A stretch of DNA of 64,000 nt, taken from contig NZ_CP181447.1 in the NCBI RefSeq assembly GCF_048001765.1, positions 1,426,001-1,490,000 of the forward strand, read 5' to 3'. How positions within the stretch are numbered: position 1 is the first letter of the stretch; every line of letters begins with the position of its first letter. The stretch is from Bombiscardovia asteroides_K (GTDB lineage Bacteria > Actinomycetota > Actinomycetes > Actinomycetales > Bifidobacteriaceae). The notes under the pieces are model-generated. The model saw only the letters and a list, made by a program, of their open reading frames with translations, had not been told where the DNA came from and made no database searches. The translations under genes were made by a program, and so were the position numbers. Shown here in pieces: positions 7,215 through 18,886 of the stretch.

Positions 7215-9641
7215 TCAGAGCGTCTGCTCGGTCCGCTCGATGATGTCGTCCTGCGTAGCCTTGGACAGCACCGTGAAGAATGCGCTGTATCCAGCCACCC
7301 TGACGATCAGGTCCCTGTGCTTGTCAGGGTGAACCTGAGCATCCAGCAGGGTGTCGCGGGAGACCACGTTGTACTGCACGTGGTAGCCATGCAGCTGGTC
7401 GAAGAAGGCGCGGGTGACCTGGGAGAGCTTTACCCGGTTCTCCGGCTTGGCCAGCACCTGCGGAGTCATCTTCTGGTTGAGCAGGACCCCGCCGGTAATG
7501 TCCTCGGTCGGCAGCTTGGACACTGACTTGAAGACCGCCGTAGGACCATGCTTGTCTGCCAAGTGAGAGGGACTGCAGCCTTCGGCCAAGGGTTCGCCGT
7601 TCTTGCGGCCATCGGGGGTAGCCAGGGTTCCTGCACCCTGAGGGACGTTGGCCGAGATGGAGCTTGTGCCAGCGTTGTAGGTGCCACCGATGGGACCACG
7701 GCCGTAGCGGGTGTTGTGGTACTTCTTCATCTCGTCGATATACACGTCGTAGGCCTTGCGGATCAGGCTGTCGACGTAGTCGTCGTCGTTGCCGTACTTG
7801 GGAGCCTCCTGCATGAGCCGGCGAATGCGCTCATTCTCTTCGCCTTCCCAGTTCTCCTGCATGGCCTGCCAAAGCCTGGCAGGTGTGACCTTGTGCTCCT
7901 CGAAAACCACCTTCTTCATGGCAGCCAGGGAATCGGCCAGGTTGGCTATGCCCACCTGCAGATCGGAGATGAAGTCATAGTGCGCTCCACCTTCCTTCAT
8001 ATTCAGTCCACGCTCGATGCAGTCATCAGTCAGCGCGGAGCAGAGAATATCAGCGGTGTCATGTTCGAGAACCATGTCACAGGTGGCATCGATAATGACG
8101 CACTGCCTGCACATCTCTCGGATGACCTTGTCCCAGCAGGCCTCGACCTGATCGATACTGGTGAAGTTCTTGAAGTGACCGACCCCTTCGACCAGTTTGG
8201 TGCCGCTGGCCGGGTCCACGCCGTCGTTCATGGCGATCAGCAGAGCCTTGGGGAAGTTGAGGAAGCTCATACCCGTGCAGCGGTATCCCCACTTGCCGGG
8301 GACCGCGGTTTCCACGCATCCGATGGCCGAATACTCGTAAGCGTCCTCGCGAGCCACCCCCTTGTCGATGAAGCTGGGGATGATGATCTCATCATCGTTG
8401 AAGGCCGGCATGCCGAAGCCGCAACGGACCACCTCAATGCACTCTGACATGAAATCATCGGGCAGGTTCTTGTGATAACGAACTGTGAGGTTGGGCTGGG
8501 TCAGATGGCTCTGAGCCACCGACTTGAGAATGAGCCAGCTCATGGGATTGGTGGCATCCTGGGGCTGACCGTTCACCAGCTTCTGGCCGCCCACCGTCAC
8601 ATTCTGATACAGGGGTGAACCAGCAGAGAACTGCGTGTGGCTCCATGGACGAATCTTGTTGATGGTGTAGGTCTTCAGCCAAAGGTTGGTCATCAGTTCG
8701 ACAGCCTGGGGCTCGTCAATGAGCCCGGCCTTCAGATCCCTCTCATAGAAGGGGTCCAGGTACTGGTCCATGCGTCCATAGGAGAGCGAGTGGCCGTTGG
8801 ACTCGATCTGCAGTGCCAGATGCACCAGCCAGACCGACTGAACGGCTTCACGCAGATTCCTGGCAGGCTCATAGGGCACGTGCTCCAAGGCTTCCGCCAT
8901 GCCACGCAGCTCCTCGGCACGCTTGTCATTGCCCTCACCGGCTGCCTGCTTGGCCTGCTCCAGCGCCAGCTCAGCATAGCGGTGAGCAAAAGTCTTCATG
9001 GCATCGATCACGATGATGATGGCCCTGTAGAAGTAGCTCTTGTGGATGTTCCGGTAATCGGTCAGATCAAGCTCATCCAGCTTCTCCTGGGCCCGACGGC
9101 TGAAGTCCTTGAGGCCACGGCTGAGGACGACGGCGTAGTTGACGGCGCAGTGGGCATCGCCAGAGGTGATGTTGCCCTCGGACTTGATGATTCCCAGGTC
9201 ATAGAAGAGCTTGGAGTGGGGAGGGAAGGCTGCCAGCCCGCGATCCTGAAGGGTGTTGTGCTCCCAGAAGGGTGCGATGGAGCGCAGCTTCTCCTTATTC
9301 TCCTCAGTGATGGTGAAGACGTCGCCGTCACGCTTGTCGAATTGGTCCAGCTCGTCAATGACCCAGCCCATGGCATATTCGGGATAGATAGGTGCAGCCC
9401 GGTTGGCCGAGGCCTGATTGCCGGCAATGAGGGTTTCCGGTTCGATGTAAATGGACATCGATTCCAAAACCCGCTTGAGCATGATGGCTCTCTTGATGGC
9501 CAGCGGCTGATCCTGACAATTCTTATATACCTCAGTGGTGATCATCGCCCGTTCGACGTCGACCTGCGGGGTCACCGAGAGGAGCTGATCACGGAAGGAC
9601 TCCATCCGGGGTGTCAGCTTGCCGAAATGTTCTTCGTTCAT
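7215..9641 (-). CDS. PflD/YbiW-like glycyl radical enzyme
   Basis: An 808-residue oxygen-sensitive radical enzyme of the pyruvate-formate-lyase superfamily. The thiyl cysteine lies in AIGCVETAV (about residue 442) and the radical glycine in RVAGYSAFF (about residue 784), both in the expected places. The GCVE motif is the dehydratase/eliminase type (glycerol and diol dehydratases, PflD, YbiW), not the double Cys-Cys of true pyruvate formate-lyase, so formate production from pyruvate is unlikely. The second of two adjacent ATGs (9641) is spaced best from AAAGGA. The activase gene lies upstream beyond the DeoR gene; an FSA-like aldolase follows. Substrate not known; a phosphorylated sugar or anhydro-polyol is the best inference. 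Confidence 0.85.
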   Translation of the reverse strand: MNEEHFGKLTPRMESFRDQLLSVTPQVDVERAMITTEVYKNCQDQPLAIKRAIMLKRVLESMSIYIEPETLIAGNQASANRAAPIYPEYAMGWVIDELDQFDKRDGDVFTITEENKEKLRSIAPFWEHNTLQDRGLAAFPPHSKLFYDLGIIKSEGNITSGDAHCAVNYAVVLSRGLKDFSRRAQEKLDELDLTDYRNIHKSYFYRAIIIVIDAMKTFAHRYAELALEQAKQAAGEGNDKRAEELRGMAEALEHVPYEPARNLREAVQSVWLVHLALQIESNGHSLSYGRMDQYLDPFYERDLKAGLIDEPQAVELMTNLWLKTYTINKIRPWSHTQFSAGSPLYQNVTVGGQKLVNGQPQDATNPMSWLILKSVAQSHLTQPNLTVRYHKNLPDDFMSECIEVVRCGFGMPAFNDDEIIIPSFIDKGVAREDAYEYSAIGCVETAVPGKWGYRCTGMSFLNFPKALLIAMNDGVDPASGTKLVEGVGHFKNFTSIDQVEACWDKVIREMCRQCVIIDATCDMVLEHDTADILCSALTDDCIERGLNMKEGGAHYDFISDLQVGIANLADSLAAMKKVVFEEHKVTPARLWQAMQENWEGEENERIRRLMQEAPKYGNDDDYVDSLIRKAYDVYIDEMKKYHNTRYGRGPIGGTYNAGTSSISANVPQGAGTLATPDGRKNGEPLAEGCSPSHLADKHGPTAVFKSVSKLPTEDITGGVLLNQKMTPQVLAKPENRVKLSQVTRAFFDQLHGYHVQYNVVSRDTLLDAQVHPDKHRDLIVRVAGYSAFFTVLSKATQDDIIERTEQTL

Positions 9642-9996
9642 CATTCTTCCTTTCAGATCACAGCGATTCGGGTCTTCCTGTAAACCGCTAGATCCGCACC
9701 GCGGTGTGCTCTAAATCACATTTCACTAGAAAAACTATCATACGTTAGTGTTAATTGCAATTTTGAAACGCTATTTCATTTCATTCGTAAGTTACAACTA
9801 GGTTATGTAATCCAGCACCTGCGGTTTGTGCATTGATTAGGGACCTTGATGAGTTATCGGATCTTCGCTTCCTGACCCACATGAAAGAAGGTCAGTCAGC
9901 TACTCATCCACGGAAGAAAAATGGTGAAGGATCCAGTAGACACGCAACTAAAGGCAATTGATATATGGGTTCATCCGCTCGCGGTGGGTTCCCGGG
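9642..9996. promoter_or_regulatory. Control region between the regulator gene and the glycyl radical enzyme gene
   Basis: This 355-bp AT-rich stretch has no plausible gene. It contains an imperfect operator-like palindrome, TGAAA-CGCTA-TTTCA (9764-9778), about 120 bp before the glycyl radical enzyme start. On the minus strand a TATGAT hexamer (9737-9742) could be a -10 element, but no matching -35 is seen at normal spacing. The palindrome may bind the adjacent DeoR-type protein or a global sugar regulator. The half nearer the DeoR stop holds nothing recognisable. Confidence 0.4.
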
Positions 9997-10743
9997 TCAG
10001 ACCGTCTCCAGCTCTATGTCATGCTCCACCAGCTGTTTCGACGCCTCGGCGGGAATGCTGTCATCGGTGATGACCATGGTGTTCTTTTTGGGAAGATTCA
10101 GCGAGACCGTGCTGCCATGGTCAAACTTCTCGCTCTCTGTGAGAATCACAATGCGCGTAGCGTGCATGGCCATGTCGCGGACGGCCTGAGCCCTCATCTG
10201 GTCACGGTTGGCAAATCCAGTATCGGGATCAAAGCCATCGGCACCGATGAACATCACATCCACCTGTATGCCAGTAAGGCACAAGGGGACCATGGGACCC
10301 ACAAGAACCTGGGCACTGTGCTGATAGATGCCGCCAATCAGAATAATCTGGCAGTTGCCAGCCTCGCCGACATAGTGGGCCACAAAGGCGCTGTTAGTGA
10401 TGATGGTGAGGTCCTTTTTGGTGTGTGCCAGCTCTACCGCCAGCAGAGCACAACAGCTGCCATTCTCTACGATGACCGTGGCTCCGTCGGGTACACAGGC
10501 GACGGCTCTGCGGGCAATCCTCAGCTTCTGCTCATAGTGTCGAGCCAGGCGACCTTCGACATTGTCTGTGCTTTTGATGGCAGCATAGCCATGCTCTCTG
10601 GTGATGAGGCCACGACTCTCCAGCTCGTTCAGATATTTGCGTACGGTCACCTGAGAGACGCCCATTTCCTTGGCGATCTCGCTGACCTCCATCCGCTCTC
10701 TGTCGATGAGCATCTCAAGGATGCCGTTGGCACGATTGTCCAC
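9997..10743 (-). CDS. DeoR-family transcriptional regulator
   Basis: A 248-residue sugar-responsive repressor. The N-terminal winged HTH covers about residues 5-60 (ILEMLIDRE, VSEIAKEMGVSQVTVRKYL, LESRGLITREHGYA), and the C-terminal DeoRC effector domain shows IIENGS-like, LTIITNS and IGADGFD motifs that bind phosphorylated sugars in the family. The GTG at 10743 is preferred because AAGGA lies upstream at good spacing and DeoR proteins begin about there; a longer start at 10773 is possible. It lies between the activase and glycyl radical enzyme genes and probably senses a sugar phosphate of this pathway. Confidence 0.88.
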   Translation of the reverse strand: MDNRANGILEMLIDRERMEVSEIAKEMGVSQVTVRKYLNELESRGLITREHGYAAIKSTDNVEGRLARHYEQKLRIARRAVACVPDGATVIVENGSCCALLAVELAHTKKDLTIITNSAFVAHYVGEAGNCQIILIGGIYQHSAQVLVGPMVPLCLTGIQVDVMFIGADGFDPDTGFANRDQMRAQAVRDMAMHATRIVILTESEKFDHGSTVSLNLPKKNTMVITDDSIPAEASKQLVEHDIELETV

Positions 10744-10828
10744 CTGAACCCGTCCTTCGTCGAGGGGTCGCACGCCCCGTCATGAACATTCTAGAATGCC
10801 GGGGACCGTAGCGAAAGTCGGGTGAGCG

Positions 10829-11734
10829 TCAGAAGAAGGCGTGCACACCTTCCTGCTCATAGACCTGTCTGTACTCTTCCAGATCCTCCTGGTGGGTGTT
10901 GGGCACATTCCTGTACTTGTAGTCGTCACGCTGCAAAAGATCGTATTTCGACTCGCCGAAGTTGTGGAAGGGCAGAAGCTGGACCCTGTCCGCACCCAGT
11001 CTCAGCAGACGCCGTGCCATCTGTCGGGCATCATCCAGCTTATCGTTATAGTCAGGAATCACTGGGGTCCTGACCAGGACGTCCTTGCCACTATGCAGGG
11101 CGTAACTGGTGTTGCGCTCAATCAGACTCAGACCAACCCCGGTCCCCTCCTTATGGGCCTGTTCATCCCAGTGTTTCATATCGATGAAGACGTGATCCAG
11201 GTGATCAAGTGCGCTCCTGAAGACCGATTCAGGCACATGCCCGGTGGTTTCGATGTTGGTGTCGATACCCCGATCCTGCAGGGCCGACAGCAGAGCCACG
11301 CAGAAATGCCCCCACACCAAGGGTTCGCCACCCGAAAGAGTCACTCCTCCACCGCTTTGACGATAGAAGGGCAGATCCTTCATGCACTGATCGACAACCT
11401 CATCCAGGTCGCGCGTCCGCCCAACCAGACTCAACCCCTTGCATTCGCGTGCGGCCTCCAGGGCAGCGGGATCGTCATACCGCAGTGCATGCACGTCCAC
11501 AGCTCTGCTTCGGTCGGTCTTGACGAATCCCGGGGACGCGGGCAGAGCATTACAGGCAGAACACCCCGAGCACGACTTTGGATCCCATTCGAACTGAGGC
11601 GTGCGGATCTGGCTCTCCGGGTTGGAGCACCAGCCGCACCTCATAGGACAGCCCTTGAGGAAGACCACCGTGCGGATGCCGGGCCCGTCATTCAGACTGA
11701 ACTGCTGGATGTTGAATACCGTGGCGGATATCAT
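10829..11734 (-). CDS. Glycyl-radical-enzyme activating enzyme (radical SAM)
   Basis: This 301-residue enzyme uses S-adenosylmethionine to install the glycyl radical on the partner enzyme. The radical SAM cluster motif CX3CX2C is at residues 29-36 (GCPMRCGWC), followed by an Fe-S insert and the SGGEPL motif. The insert holds one CxxCxxC (residues 54-60) and one later Cys, whereas most activases of this branch have two complete four-cysteine clusters; it looks reduced. The start at 11734 is chosen because GGAGG sits 5 nt upstream; that GGAGG lies inside the longer reading from 11746. It is the first gene of the sugar cluster and has a good promoter. Confidence 0.88.
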   Translation of the reverse strand: MISATVFNIQQFSLNDGPGIRTVVFLKGCPMRCGWCSNPESQIRTPQFEWDPKSCSGCSACNALPASPGFVKTDRSRAVDVHALRYDDPAALEAARECKGLSLVGRTRDLDEVVDQCMKDLPFYRQSGGGVTLSGGEPLVWGHFCVALLSALQDRGIDTNIETTGHVPESVFRSALDHLDHVFIDMKHWDEQAHKEGTGVGLSLIERNTSYALHSGKDVLVRTPVIPDYNDKLDDARQMARRLLRLGADRVQLLPFHNFGESKYDLLQRDDYKYRNVPNTHQEDLEEYRQVYEQEGVHAFF

Positions 11735-11770
11735 GGTCGCCTCCATTGCGCAAGACCTGAATCAGCTATT

Positions 11771-11814
11771 CTTTCGTCTGAAGCAATAATACATTACATA
11801 CGAAAGCAATACAA
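11771..11814 (-). promoter_or_regulatory. Promoter of the activase gene with flanking inverted repeat
   Basis: On the minus strand TTGTAT (11814-11809), a 17-nt spacer and TATTAT (11791-11786) make a good sigma-70-type promoter about 50 nt before the activase start. The inverted repeat CTTTCGT (11771-11777) / ACGAAAG (11800-11806) brackets the -10 element, a sensible position for repressor binding. The nearby DeoR-type regulator is the natural candidate; binding is inferred. Confidence 0.55.
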
Positions 11815-11845
11815 GGCATATTTTGCTGGCGACTGGCTCTTATAT

Positions 11846-12493
11846 TTAAAGCCCGTACTCTTTGGCGATCACTGTCCAGAGAGCCTGCGCGGCCTTATCC
11901 ACGCTGTCGTTGACTATGATCTGATCGAACTGATCCTCGGAGGCCAGCTCCACCTTGGCGGTCTCCAGCCTTCGGGCCCGCTGCTCCTCATTTTCGGTTC
12001 CCCGCATGTTCAACCGGGTAATCAAGTCCTGGAATGAGGGCGGCGCCAGGAAGACGTAGAACACTTCCAGGCCCAATTCCCCCGCCCGCTGGCGGACACG
12101 ATGCGCCCCCTGCAGATCGATTTCCAGAATTGTGGGCACCCCTGCCGCCAGATGGTCCAGAACCGGCTGCAGCGGGGTGCCATAGTGGGACATGCCATGG
12201 ACCAGGGCAGTCTCCAGAAAGTCCCCGGCGGCCTCCCTGCGGGCAAACTCCTGTTCATTCATGAACCAGTAGGTGATGCCGTCCTTTTCACCTGGACGCG
12301 GCGCCCGGGTGGTGGCCGAGACGGAGACCCAGACCTCGGGGTGGGCATGGCGCAGGGCCGCCTCCACTGTGCCCTTGCCTACGGCCGTGGGCCCCGTCAG
12401 CACGATCAACCGGCCGCCCGTCTTCCCCGGCCCCCCGGTCTGTTCCTCCGAAGAGTCCTGACTCGACATGTCGGCACCGCTAATCGCTGACAC
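11846..12493 (-). CDS. gmk: Guanylate kinase
   Basis: Gmk phosphorylates GMP to GDP. The 215-residue protein has the P-loop GPTAVGKGT, the GMP-binding SATTRAPRPGE and ITYWFMNEQEF motifs, and the lid region with RLNMRGTENEEQRARR. Compared with most bacterial enzymes it has a roughly 25-residue Ser/Gly-rich extension before the P-loop, so the exact start is unsure: GTG at 12493 has AAGGA at 7-nt spacing, while 12499 and an ATG at 12469 are alternatives. It is downstream of carB on the same strand, as in actinobacteria, but the rpoZ gene that normally follows is 10 kb away. Confidence 0.93.
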   Translation of the reverse strand: MSAISGADMSSQDSSEEQTGGPGKTGGRLIVLTGPTAVGKGTVEAALRHAHPEVWVSVSATTRAPRPGEKDGITYWFMNEQEFARREAAGDFLETALVHGMSHYGTPLQPVLDHLAAGVPTILEIDLQGAHRVRQRAGELGLEVFYVFLAPPSFQDLITRLNMRGTENEEQRARRLETAKVELASEDQFDQIIVNDSVDKAAQALWTVIAKEYGL

Positions 12494-12566
12494 GGCCACT
12501 TCCTTTCCTAAAGGTCATCCTCCGGCACATCCGGACCGGAACATGGGTCAATCATATAGCCAGTAC

Positions 12567-15933
<3,367 letters not shown>

Positions 15934-15941
<8 letters not shown>

Positions 15942-17199
15942 GTGCCTTCCCTTCCTTGGCGTCCTGCATCAAAGTGACGAACCTGTCAAACAGGTAGGAG
16001 GCATCGTGCGGACCAGCCGCCGCCTCCGGATGGTATTGAACGGAGAAAGCCGGAATGTCCAGACACTCCAGACCCTCGACCACGCCGTCGTTGAGATCGA
16101 CATGAGAGACTCGGACACGGCCATATCGGCCTTCACCATAGGGTGAGGGCACTGGTTCTCCCTTGGGTGCCTTGACTGCGAATCCGTGATTATGGGCGGT
16201 AATCTCAACCTTGCCAGTGCTGAGATCCATGACCGGCTGATTGATGCCGCGATGACCGAATTTCAGCTTATAGGTCTCGAAGCCCAGGGCACGGCCCAGA
16301 AGCTGATTGCCCAGGCAGATTCCAAAGAATGGCAGTCCTGCATCCAGGACCTGCCTGAGGAGCGACACCTCCTCGTCTGCGGTCGATGGGTCGCCTGGAC
16401 CGTTGGAGAAGAAAACCCCGTCAGGCCCCAGGGCCTGTATCTGCTCGATGGTGGTGTCGACGGGAAGTACGTGGACCCTGCACCCGCGCTCAGCCAGCCT
16501 GTGAGGGGTCATGGACTTGATTCCCAAATCCACCGCCGCCACCGTGCAGACAGGCTCTTTCGCCTGACGGTCTCCGACTGGTTCGACGATATAGGACCTG
16601 TCTGTGCTGACCTCGCCAGTCAGGTGGGACCCGGTCATCTTGGGGGCCGAACGGACCTGATTGAGGAGTTCCTGCATGGTTCTGGGCCTACCGCCGTCGT
16701 TGAGCATTGGGTCCGGGTCTGAAAAAATACCGGCCCGCATGACACCTGCAGAACGCAAGTGTCGCACGAGCCGGCGGGTGTCTATGTGACTGATACCGAC
16801 GATGCCCTGATCGACCAGCTGGTCATGGAGACTGCCCCGAGCCCGCCAGTTGCTGACGTTGGGGCTGGGTTCGCGGACTACATACCCTGCCACCCAGATT
16901 CTGTCCGACTCCCCGTCCTGGTCATTGACACCGGTATTACCGATGTGGGGGAAGGTCTGTACAACGATCTGCCGAGCATAGCTGGGATCCGTCAGGGTTT
17001 CTTGATACCCCGTCATCCCGGTCGAGAAAACAATTTCACCTATGGTAGTGCCCACCGCTCCGAAGGCTCTCCCCACATACACTTCCCCATCCTCAAGGAT
17101 GAGCAAGGCACGATTGGAGAAACGGCTATCGGAGGTGATGGTGTTGGTGTCTTTCAGGTTCACCGAACCCCCTTGATTACCGCGGATATTCGCACCCAT
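15934..17199 (-). CDS. carA: Carbamoyl-phosphate synthase small subunit (glutaminase)
   Basis: CarA releases ammonia from glutamine for CarB. The protein (421 residues from 17199) has the CPSase small-chain domain (LILEDGEVYVGRAFGAVG, STGMTGYQETLTDPSYA) and a class I glutamine amidotransferase domain with the nucleophile in FFGICLGNQ and the His/Glu pair in VQYHPEA. The ATG at 17199 has GGGGG at 8 nt; an ATG at 17214 is also open. Homology only begins about 25 residues in, so the N-terminus remains uncertain. It heads the carAB-gmk run. Confidence 0.95.
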
Positions 17200-17296
17200 A
17201 TTAATGACCCCCATGGATTATGCCGGTCGAATCACCCAAAAGACGGTTGGGCAAATCTTCCAGGATAGACCGCAAGTCAACCAGTCTGAATATGGC

Positions 17297-17344
17297 AAAA
17301 GACCGACCTGATGCCCTGATAGCCAACGGGCATCGGTCGGCCTT
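17297..17344 (-). terminator. Terminator after nusB
   Basis: A 13-bp stem with one bulged base (around 17303-17315 and 17328-17340) has an 11-nt loop and on the minus strand is followed by TCTTTTGCC. It lies 16 bp beyond the nusB stop and should end the efp-nusB transcript before carA. Confidence 0.75.
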
Positions 17345-17359
17345 TATCCAAATCATTGC

Positions 17360-18064
17360 TTAGTTGTCTAAAGGACGATCCACATCGGGGGTCAGTTCCT
17401 CCGGCAAGGTCAATTTCAGCTGGTCCAGACTGGGGACCGACTGATCGACCATATGGTCAGGGGCCTGATCGGAATCCCCTTCTTCATGTCTACTCGTTGC
17501 CGCTTCCGAATTGCTGTCAGCATGGGCATCCTCGAAGGAACCGGGCTTGGAGGGTGCGATCCCTGCTTTTACCTTACCGAATTCATCATCTGAAACGTCT
17601 GAATCGGCCTCGGCATCAGCCAGGGCAGCGATTTGATCGGCTTGCTCACGACGAGCTTGGTGCTCATCCTTCTCCTGCTCCAGGGCGCTCAGAACGCCAT
17701 GAATGAAGGAGGGGGCATCGGCATCCGACAGGGTCTTGGCCAGGGACAGAGCCTCATCGATGGCCACCTTGTCGGGAACATCGGGATTGTAGAGCATCTC
17801 CCAGGCGGCGATGCGCAGAATGTTGCGGTCAATGGCGTGCATGCGGCTCAGCGGCCACCGGGTGGAGTGGGTCTGCAGGGCATCGTCGATGTCTCGACGA
17901 TGCTCCGCTACACCCTCAACGAGGGTCACGGCGTAGGCGGGCAGAGGTGTCTGCGCCCCCGGCCTAGCTTTGCGCTCCTCCAGCAGGGAGAGGAAATCCT
18001 GGCTCTTCTCATCGGCCTCATACAGGGTGTTCAAGGCCCGCTTGCGGGCTGTGGAACGTGCCAT
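17360..18064 (-). CDS. nusB: Transcription antitermination factor NusB with long acidic tail
   Basis: NusB pairs with S10 on boxA RNA for rRNA antitermination. Residues 1-135 match the all-helical NusB fold (MARSTARKRALNTLYEADE, IDRNILRIAAWEMLYNPDVPDKVAIDEALSLAK). Most NusB proteins end near residue 140; this one continues about 100 residues with an acidic, Ser/Asp-rich low-complexity tail that looks disordered. It follows efp by 22 bp and shares its promoter. A long tail may be common in bifidobacteria, which should be checked. Confidence 0.92.
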   Translation of the reverse strand: MARSTARKRALNTLYEADEKSQDFLSLLEERKARPGAQTPLPAYAVTLVEGVAEHRRDIDDALQTHSTRWPLSRMHAIDRNILRIAAWEMLYNPDVPDKVAIDEALSLAKTLSDADAPSFIHGVLSALEQEKDEHQARREQADQIAALADAEADSDVSDDEFGKVKAGIAPSKPGSFEDAHADSNSEAATSRHEEGDSDQAPDHMVDQSVPSLDQLKLTLPEELTPDVDRPLDN

Positions 18065-18086
18065 GGATGTGTGGTTTCCGCCTTGC

Positions 18087-18650
18087 TCAGTTCTCGCGGC
18101 CCAGGTAGGAGCCGTCGCGGGTGTCCACCTTGACCTTCTCGCCCTCGCCTACGAAGAGGGGAACCTGAATCTCGGCCCCGGTCTCCACAGTGGCGGGCTT
18201 GGTGCCGGCGTTGGAGCGGTTGCCCTGGACGCCGGGCTCGGTTGCAGTCACGGTCAGCACCACGGACGCAGGCAGCTCCACGGACAGGGGATTGCCATCG
18301 TGGAAGCTGATGATGCAGTCGGTGCCCTCAAGCAGGAAGCGCTCCTGATCGCCGACCAGGGCCTCGGGGATGTTGACCTGCTCATAGGTATTCATGTCCA
18401 TGAAGACAAAGGAGTCACCGTCCCGGTAGGAGTACTGCATGGTCCGGTTGTCGACGGTCTCGAAGTCCATCTTCATACCAGCGTTGAATGTACGGTCCAC
18501 AATCTTGCCCGAGAGGACGTCCTTGATGGTCGTGCGCACAAAGGCCGGCCCCTTGCCCGGTTTGACGTGCTGGAACTTGATGACGGTCCAAAGCTTGCCA
18601 TCCAGGTTGATGACCGATCCGTTCTTGATGTCGTTGGAAGTCTGTGCCAC
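18087..18650 (-). CDS. efp: Translation elongation factor P
   Basis: EF-P relieves ribosome stalling at polyproline. The 187-residue protein has the three beta-barrel layout. The tip loop of domain I reads KPGKGPAF, so the lysine that is modified in E. coli sits in a PGKGP context, described for actinobacterial EF-P proteins that work without lysine modification. No epmA, epmB or ymfI-like modification gene is in the window. It is cotranscribed with nusB from a good promoter 110 bp upstream. Confidence 0.95.
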   Translation of the reverse strand: MAQTSNDIKNGSVINLDGKLWTVIKFQHVKPGKGPAFVRTTIKDVLSGKIVDRTFNAGMKMDFETVDNRTMQYSYRDGDSFVFMDMNTYEQVNIPEALVGDQERFLLEGTDCIISFHDGNPLSVELPASVVLTVTATEPGVQGNRSNAGTKPATVETGAEIQVPLFVGEGEKVKVDTRDGSYLGREN

Positions 18651-18757
18651 CTTGATACCACCTCATTCTGATGAACGTTCCTTCGGAGGGCTCCTGGCCA
18701 TCTGCCGAAAGCACCGGGCCACACAGGATCCGGCCCGCTCGCGATAAATCCTCGCCT

Positions 18758-18786
18758 ATTATGCCACGGCGCATGAACACCGTGAA
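18758..18786 (-). promoter_or_regulatory. Promoter of efp-nusB
   Basis: On the minus strand TTCACG (18786-18781), a 17-nt spacer and CATAAT (18763-18758) resemble -35 and -10 elements. The start of transcription would fall near 18750, about 100 nt before the efp ATG. No other good promoter is seen between tuf and efp. Confidence 0.5.
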
Positions 18787-18818
18787 TGGTCCGGCGGCGA
18801 GACCTGCCGGATATGGGC

Positions 18819-18852
18819 GGGGCCCGGAATCACAGGAAGGATTCCGGGCCCC
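18819..18852 (-). terminator. Terminator after tuf
   Basis: A perfect 13-bp GC-rich stem (18819-18831 with 18840-18852) with an 8-nt loop sits 35 bp beyond the tuf stop. It lacks a U-run on the minus strand, a common feature of actinobacterial terminators. Confidence 0.65.
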
Positions 18853-18886
18853 GTCATTGGATTGTGCCGATAAGCGACAGGCAATC

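Noticed and set aside
7215..9641. Annotation as pyruvate formate-lyase
   Set aside because: The active site has a single Cys in GCVE rather than the adjacent Cys pair of PflB, and the aldolase neighbour fits a sugar pathway.
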